8,246 bases of DNA from UBA4722 sp044221135. Lineage in GTDB: Bacteria; Pseudomonadota; Gammaproteobacteria; DSM-16500. The stretch lies in contig JBGAPT010000067.1 of the NCBI GenBank assembly GCA_044221135.1, forward strand, positions 1-8,246. Direction: 5' to 3'. The notes under the pieces are model-generated. The model saw only the letters and a list, made by a program, of their open reading frames with translations. It did not search any database and was not told where the DNA came from. Of this stretch, positions 6,456-8,246 are shown one piece after another; position 1 is the stretch's first letter; each line of letters begins with the position of its first letter. The translations under genes and the position numbers were made by a program.

Positions 6456-6677
6456 TTACCGCCTTGGTCGAGGTACTAGGTAGTTTACTACCATTGCAGC
6501 TAGAGTAGTAGGGCTTTGTTTATCCTGTGTACGTTCCTTCAATTGAGGAACATGTAACATCATTTCATCTTCAACATCATGTTTTGTTGGTAGATATTCT
6601 GGCGGCGTACAGGAAGAAATACCATATCTACTTCTAAATACTGTTTGCTTAGGAAGAGGAGTAAATGTTGCAAACAC
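6456..6677 (-). CDS. Short orphan ORF, C-terminal-tail-like
   Basis: The ORF has 73 codons, a GTG start at 6677-6675, a TAG two codons before it, and no ribosome binding site. The composition looks protein-like, with A/T-rich third positions throughout and an acidic stretch (KHDVEDEMM at about 32-40) followed by a basic end (LVPRPRR). It resembles nothing I can name. Because it starts without signals and looks like an unstructured tail, I read it as the end of a larger gene whose front was lost at a junction near 6680. Its start overlaps the start of the plus-strand broken gene at 6665, so at most one of the two can be original there. It could also be a chance ORF. Confidence 0.35.
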   Translation of the reverse strand: MFATFTPLPKQTVFRSRYGISSCTPPEYLPTKHDVEDEMMLHVPQLKERTQDKQSPTTLAAMVVNYLVPRPRR

Positions 6678-7088
6678 ACTCTAGTGACTGTGAGAACGGC
6701 TCCTTTGAAAAGAGATGAGGCTATTAAACTTATTAAAACAGATATAATACGTTTAGCAAACTTATATGAAAGCATAGACTATATACAAGCGAGCTGTTTC
6801 TTGCAGGAAATGAGTAATGCATTACTATTACAAAAAGATCAGCCACTGTATATTCAACTTTTTGAAGAAAAATTTTAAAATTTTTTGTGTGCTTTTTTAT
6901 TATGTGATAATGCTTATTCAAATAAAATTATAAATATGCTTACACAGAATAGAGGTATTTTAAATTTAATGGGGGGAGATATTACTGATTGGGACAAATT
7001 TAAAACCATGATTCAAGAATCGCTAGATGATGATTGTTATCAGAGGATTTTTTCACTCTCACATCAAGAAATTAATGTTAGAAGTTAG
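6665..7088 (+). pseudogene. Broken effector-like gene (frameshift plus in-frame stop)
   Basis: A purine-rich AGGAAGAGGAG (6651-6661) precedes ATG 6665, which codes for 17 residues (MLQTHSSDCENG...) before a TGA at 6716. Shifting frame near there joins a long helical reading (DEAIKLIKTDIIRLANLY...) to a TAA at 6876-6878. After that the same frame resumes (CAFLLCDNAYSNKIINML..., DWDKFKTMIQESLDDD) to a TAG at 7086. The composition and helix pattern on both sides of the TAA are alike, and no ribosome binding site restarts the second part, so I read one gene with at least a frameshift and a nonsense change. No family is recognised. Acidic and amphipathic helices without a signal peptide would suit an intracellular effector, but this is weak. 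The alternative of two small real genes seems less likely. Confidence 0.48.
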
Positions 7089-7245
7089 GTGCCTTCATGG
7101 ATGAAAGAGTTAATATTATCAAGCACAGAATTCTTGCATTGTTTCAGCAAGGATGTTACTGTTTCAAAAACTCGCTGGTATGAAATTTTATAATGCCAAA
7201 AAATATCTAGACGTGAAAAAGCAGATTGTAACATAGAAGGAAGTA
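7089..7245 (+). other. Gene remnants in shifting frames
   Basis: After the TAG at 7086 the same frame continues (VPSWMKELILSSTEFLHCF) to a TAA at 7191-7193. In a second frame ATG 7099 gives MDERVNIIKHRILALFQQG. In a third, ATG 7153 gives MLLFQKLAGMKFYNAKKYLD, ending in a TAG just before the next gene. The last two read as one short protein if one base is shifted near 7150. None has recognisable homology. It is most likely decayed coding DNA. Confidence 0.3.
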
Positions 7246-7674
7246 ATGCAAATGATTACACAGAAACAGGTAAAAGAGTTATTTACAAATCTACAAACCA
7301 GTAATAACGCGAAATTTTTTGATAGCGTAGCAGAAGATGTACGATAGGAAGTGATGGGGACTCACCCATTAGCAGGCTGTTATCTCACTAAAGAAAATTT
7401 CTTAAATGCCACTTTTAGGCGTTTAGCAAAGGTTCTGTGGGAAGGTGTTATTTTAAAACTTAACCATGTGTTTGTTGATGGTAATACAGCGATTGTGGAG
7501 ATGGAGTCATTATCTACAGCCAAAAATGGCAAACCTTTCTGTAATACTTATTGCTGGGTAGTCTATTTTAGCGGTGAAAAAATAACTTCAGTACGTGCGT
7601 ATGTTGACTCTGCGCTCGTGCAAAAAGTCATTGATGAAAATGAACCTTCAACGACAATGACCTGTCTGCAGTGA
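7246..7674 (+). pseudogene. NTF2/SnoaL-like (ketosteroid-isomerase fold) protein with a premature TAG
   Basis: ATG 7246 (or 7252) has GAAGGAAG just upstream. The reading of 142 codons is continuous except for a TAG at 7345-7347 (codon 34), after which EVMGTHPLAGCYL continues without a gap. In the NTF2-like/SnoaL family this spot usually reads D-W-x-V-M-G-THPLAG, so the TAG replaces the conserved Trp by a single change from TGG. The rest is well kept: LWEGVILKLNHVFVDG, TAIVEMESLSTAKNGKPF, and YCWVVYFSGEKITSVRAYVD with the final SALVQKVIDEN. These are cone-shaped alpha+beta small-molecule-binding or isomerase-like cytoplasmic proteins with no fixed substrate. The excellent preservation after the stop suggests a recent nonsense mutation, a restart at ATG 7354 (MGTHPL), or suppression. 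The C-terminal extra EPSTTMTCLQ is unlike the family's usual end and may mark a junction. Confidence 0.82.
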
Positions 7675-8158
7675 ATTATTAAAAAAGCATGGTGAAGAAA
7701 TCTATTCGAAAACCCTGATCAAGGAAGACTCAAAATCATCAACAGCTACAACATCTTCACTTACCGACTCACCACCCAGCTCAATCGGCGTACATTCCAG
7801 ATCGTCTAGCAGGGATGATAAGATTGACTCGGTGACTGATTTATCTAAATTATCATTCAGTAATCAGCACGATTCGAAAGAAACACTTCCGCAATTAGAA
7901 AGTAATCTTTCTTCTACAACAAGAGATAAACCAATGACTGTTAATAATGTTTCTGTTACATCAACAATAAGAAGAAAAATAAGAATGTTAAGCAGCCATT
8001 TAAATGGAAACAATTTGCCGGAGAAGTTATCAGGGTGCCAGCAAGATTCGTCCGTAAATGCTACACAAGAAAATTTACCAATAAGACCCAAATACCTCGG
8101 TTTGTACGTATCCGCTAATTTAACCACACCTACACACCCCTTTTCATCTCAGGCATGA
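7661..8158 (+). pseudogene. Orphan Ser/Thr-rich C-terminal tail, effector-like
   Basis: The frame is open from 7661 (after a TGA at 7658) to a TGA at 8156-8158, about 165 codons, overlapping the end of the NTF2-like gene in another frame. There is no ATG near its beginning; the first start is GTG 7832 with no ribosome binding site. The beginning (SELLKKHGEEIYSKTLIKED) resembles the end of a folded helical domain. The rest is disordered and rich in Ser and Thr (SKSSTATTSSLTDSPPSS, HSRSSSRDD), ending PTHPFSSQA. Such tails are frequent at the C-termini of Legionella- and Coxiella-type secreted effectors, where the secretion signal lies, but this is only by resemblance. I infer that the front of the gene was lost at a breakpoint near 7650-7670. 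Confidence 0.45.
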
Positions 8159-8176
8159 TGCACGCTTCTATAAAAC

Positions 8177-8181
8177 GGAGG
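8177..8181 (+). promoter_or_regulatory. Shine-Dalgarno site GGAGG before the edge gene
   Basis: GGAGG (in AAACGGAGG) lies four bases before ATG 8186. It is the best ribosome binding site on the right half of the window and decides that start. Confidence 0.65.
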
Positions 8182-8185
8182 CATT

Positions 8186-8246
8186 ATGCAAAAAATACAT
8201 TCATTAGCAATTAACACAGAGAAAACAGCAAAGCGTGACTATTGGC
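8186..8246 (+). CDS. Start of an unrecognised gene (runs off right edge)
   Basis: ATG 8186 follows GGAGG and opens a frame to the window edge, 20 full codons: MQKIHSLAINTEKTAKRDYW. It begins 27 bp after the stop of the orphan tail. The part seen is hydrophilic with no signal peptide. It is too short to assign. Unlike its left neighbours it has a proper translation start, so it may be an intact gene bordering the decayed stretch. Confidence 0.6.
   Translation, partial: MQKIHSLAINTEKTAKRDYW

Noticed and set aside
6560..6921. Two minus-strand ORFs (6560-6775 and 6733-6921)
   Set aside because: Their compositions look like complements of the plus-strand helical reading, with no ribosome binding sites.
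7864..8127. Minus-strand hydrophobic ORF
   Set aside because: It is opposite the Ser/Thr-rich tail. It has no start signal and no family pattern.
8168..8175. TATAAAA as a -10 box for the edge gene
   Set aside because: It is so close to the Shine-Dalgarno site that a transcript starting from it would lack the ribosome binding site.
1..8246. CRISPR arrays, tRNA or rRNA genes
   Set aside because: No regularly spaced direct repeats and no tRNA- or rRNA-like conserved sequences were seen by eye on either strand.

Overview
The window looks like AT-rich (roughly one third GC by eye) gammaproteobacterial DNA from a host-associated lineage, most likely Legionellales (Coxiella/Legionella/Aquicella/Berkiella-like). 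This is inferred from an ankyrin-repeat gene start, effector-like orphan proteins with Ser/Thr-rich or basic tails, small stress-type genes (DUF1328, hemerythrin) and heavy gene decay. The assignment is inference; no rRNA or housekeeping marker is present.

Layout. Positions 1-3239 are read leftwards (minus strand). From right to left they hold a decayed plasmid-type KfrA-like DNA-binding/coiled-coil gene (3239-2290), a short P-loop zeta-toxin-like remnant running on from it (2300-2031), a DUF1328 membrane miniprotein (1797-1600), a hemerythrin-domain protein (1525-1052), a truncated VUT/YhhQ-type queuosine-precursor transporter (about 907-449), and the first 65 codons of an ankyrin-repeat protein that leaves the window at base 1. 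Positions 3240-4089 are a complete IS6/IS26-family insertion sequence with perfect 17-bp terminal inverted repeats and an intact DDE transposase. Its two 8-bp flanks differ, so it marks a rearrangement junction rather than a simple insertion.

Right of the IS almost everything reads rightwards. An unrecognised effector/toxin-like protein (4085-5125) starts abruptly at the IS end and carries a DHIPS...LH pattern split by a coiled coil. It is followed by an all-helical repeat protein (5152-6339) that resembles the C-terminal part of large STAND-type NTPases but has no NTPase. After that comes a graveyard: a minus-strand C-terminal-looking ORF (6677-6456), an effector-like ORF broken by a frameshift and stops (6665-7088), an NTF2/SnoaL-like gene killed by a TAG where the family has Trp (7246-7674), an orphan Ser/Thr-rich C-terminal tail (7661-8158), and the first codons of a new gene with a good ribosome binding site (8186 onward).

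The genes do not form one pathway. The picture is a mosaic accessory region built by IS6-mediated joining of a plasmid-maintenance segment to an effector/defence-like segment, followed by decay. The best candidates for something undescribed are the two adjacent proteins at 4085-6339. Genes that look intact and functional are hemerythrin, DUF1328, the transposase, and possibly the two edge genes.
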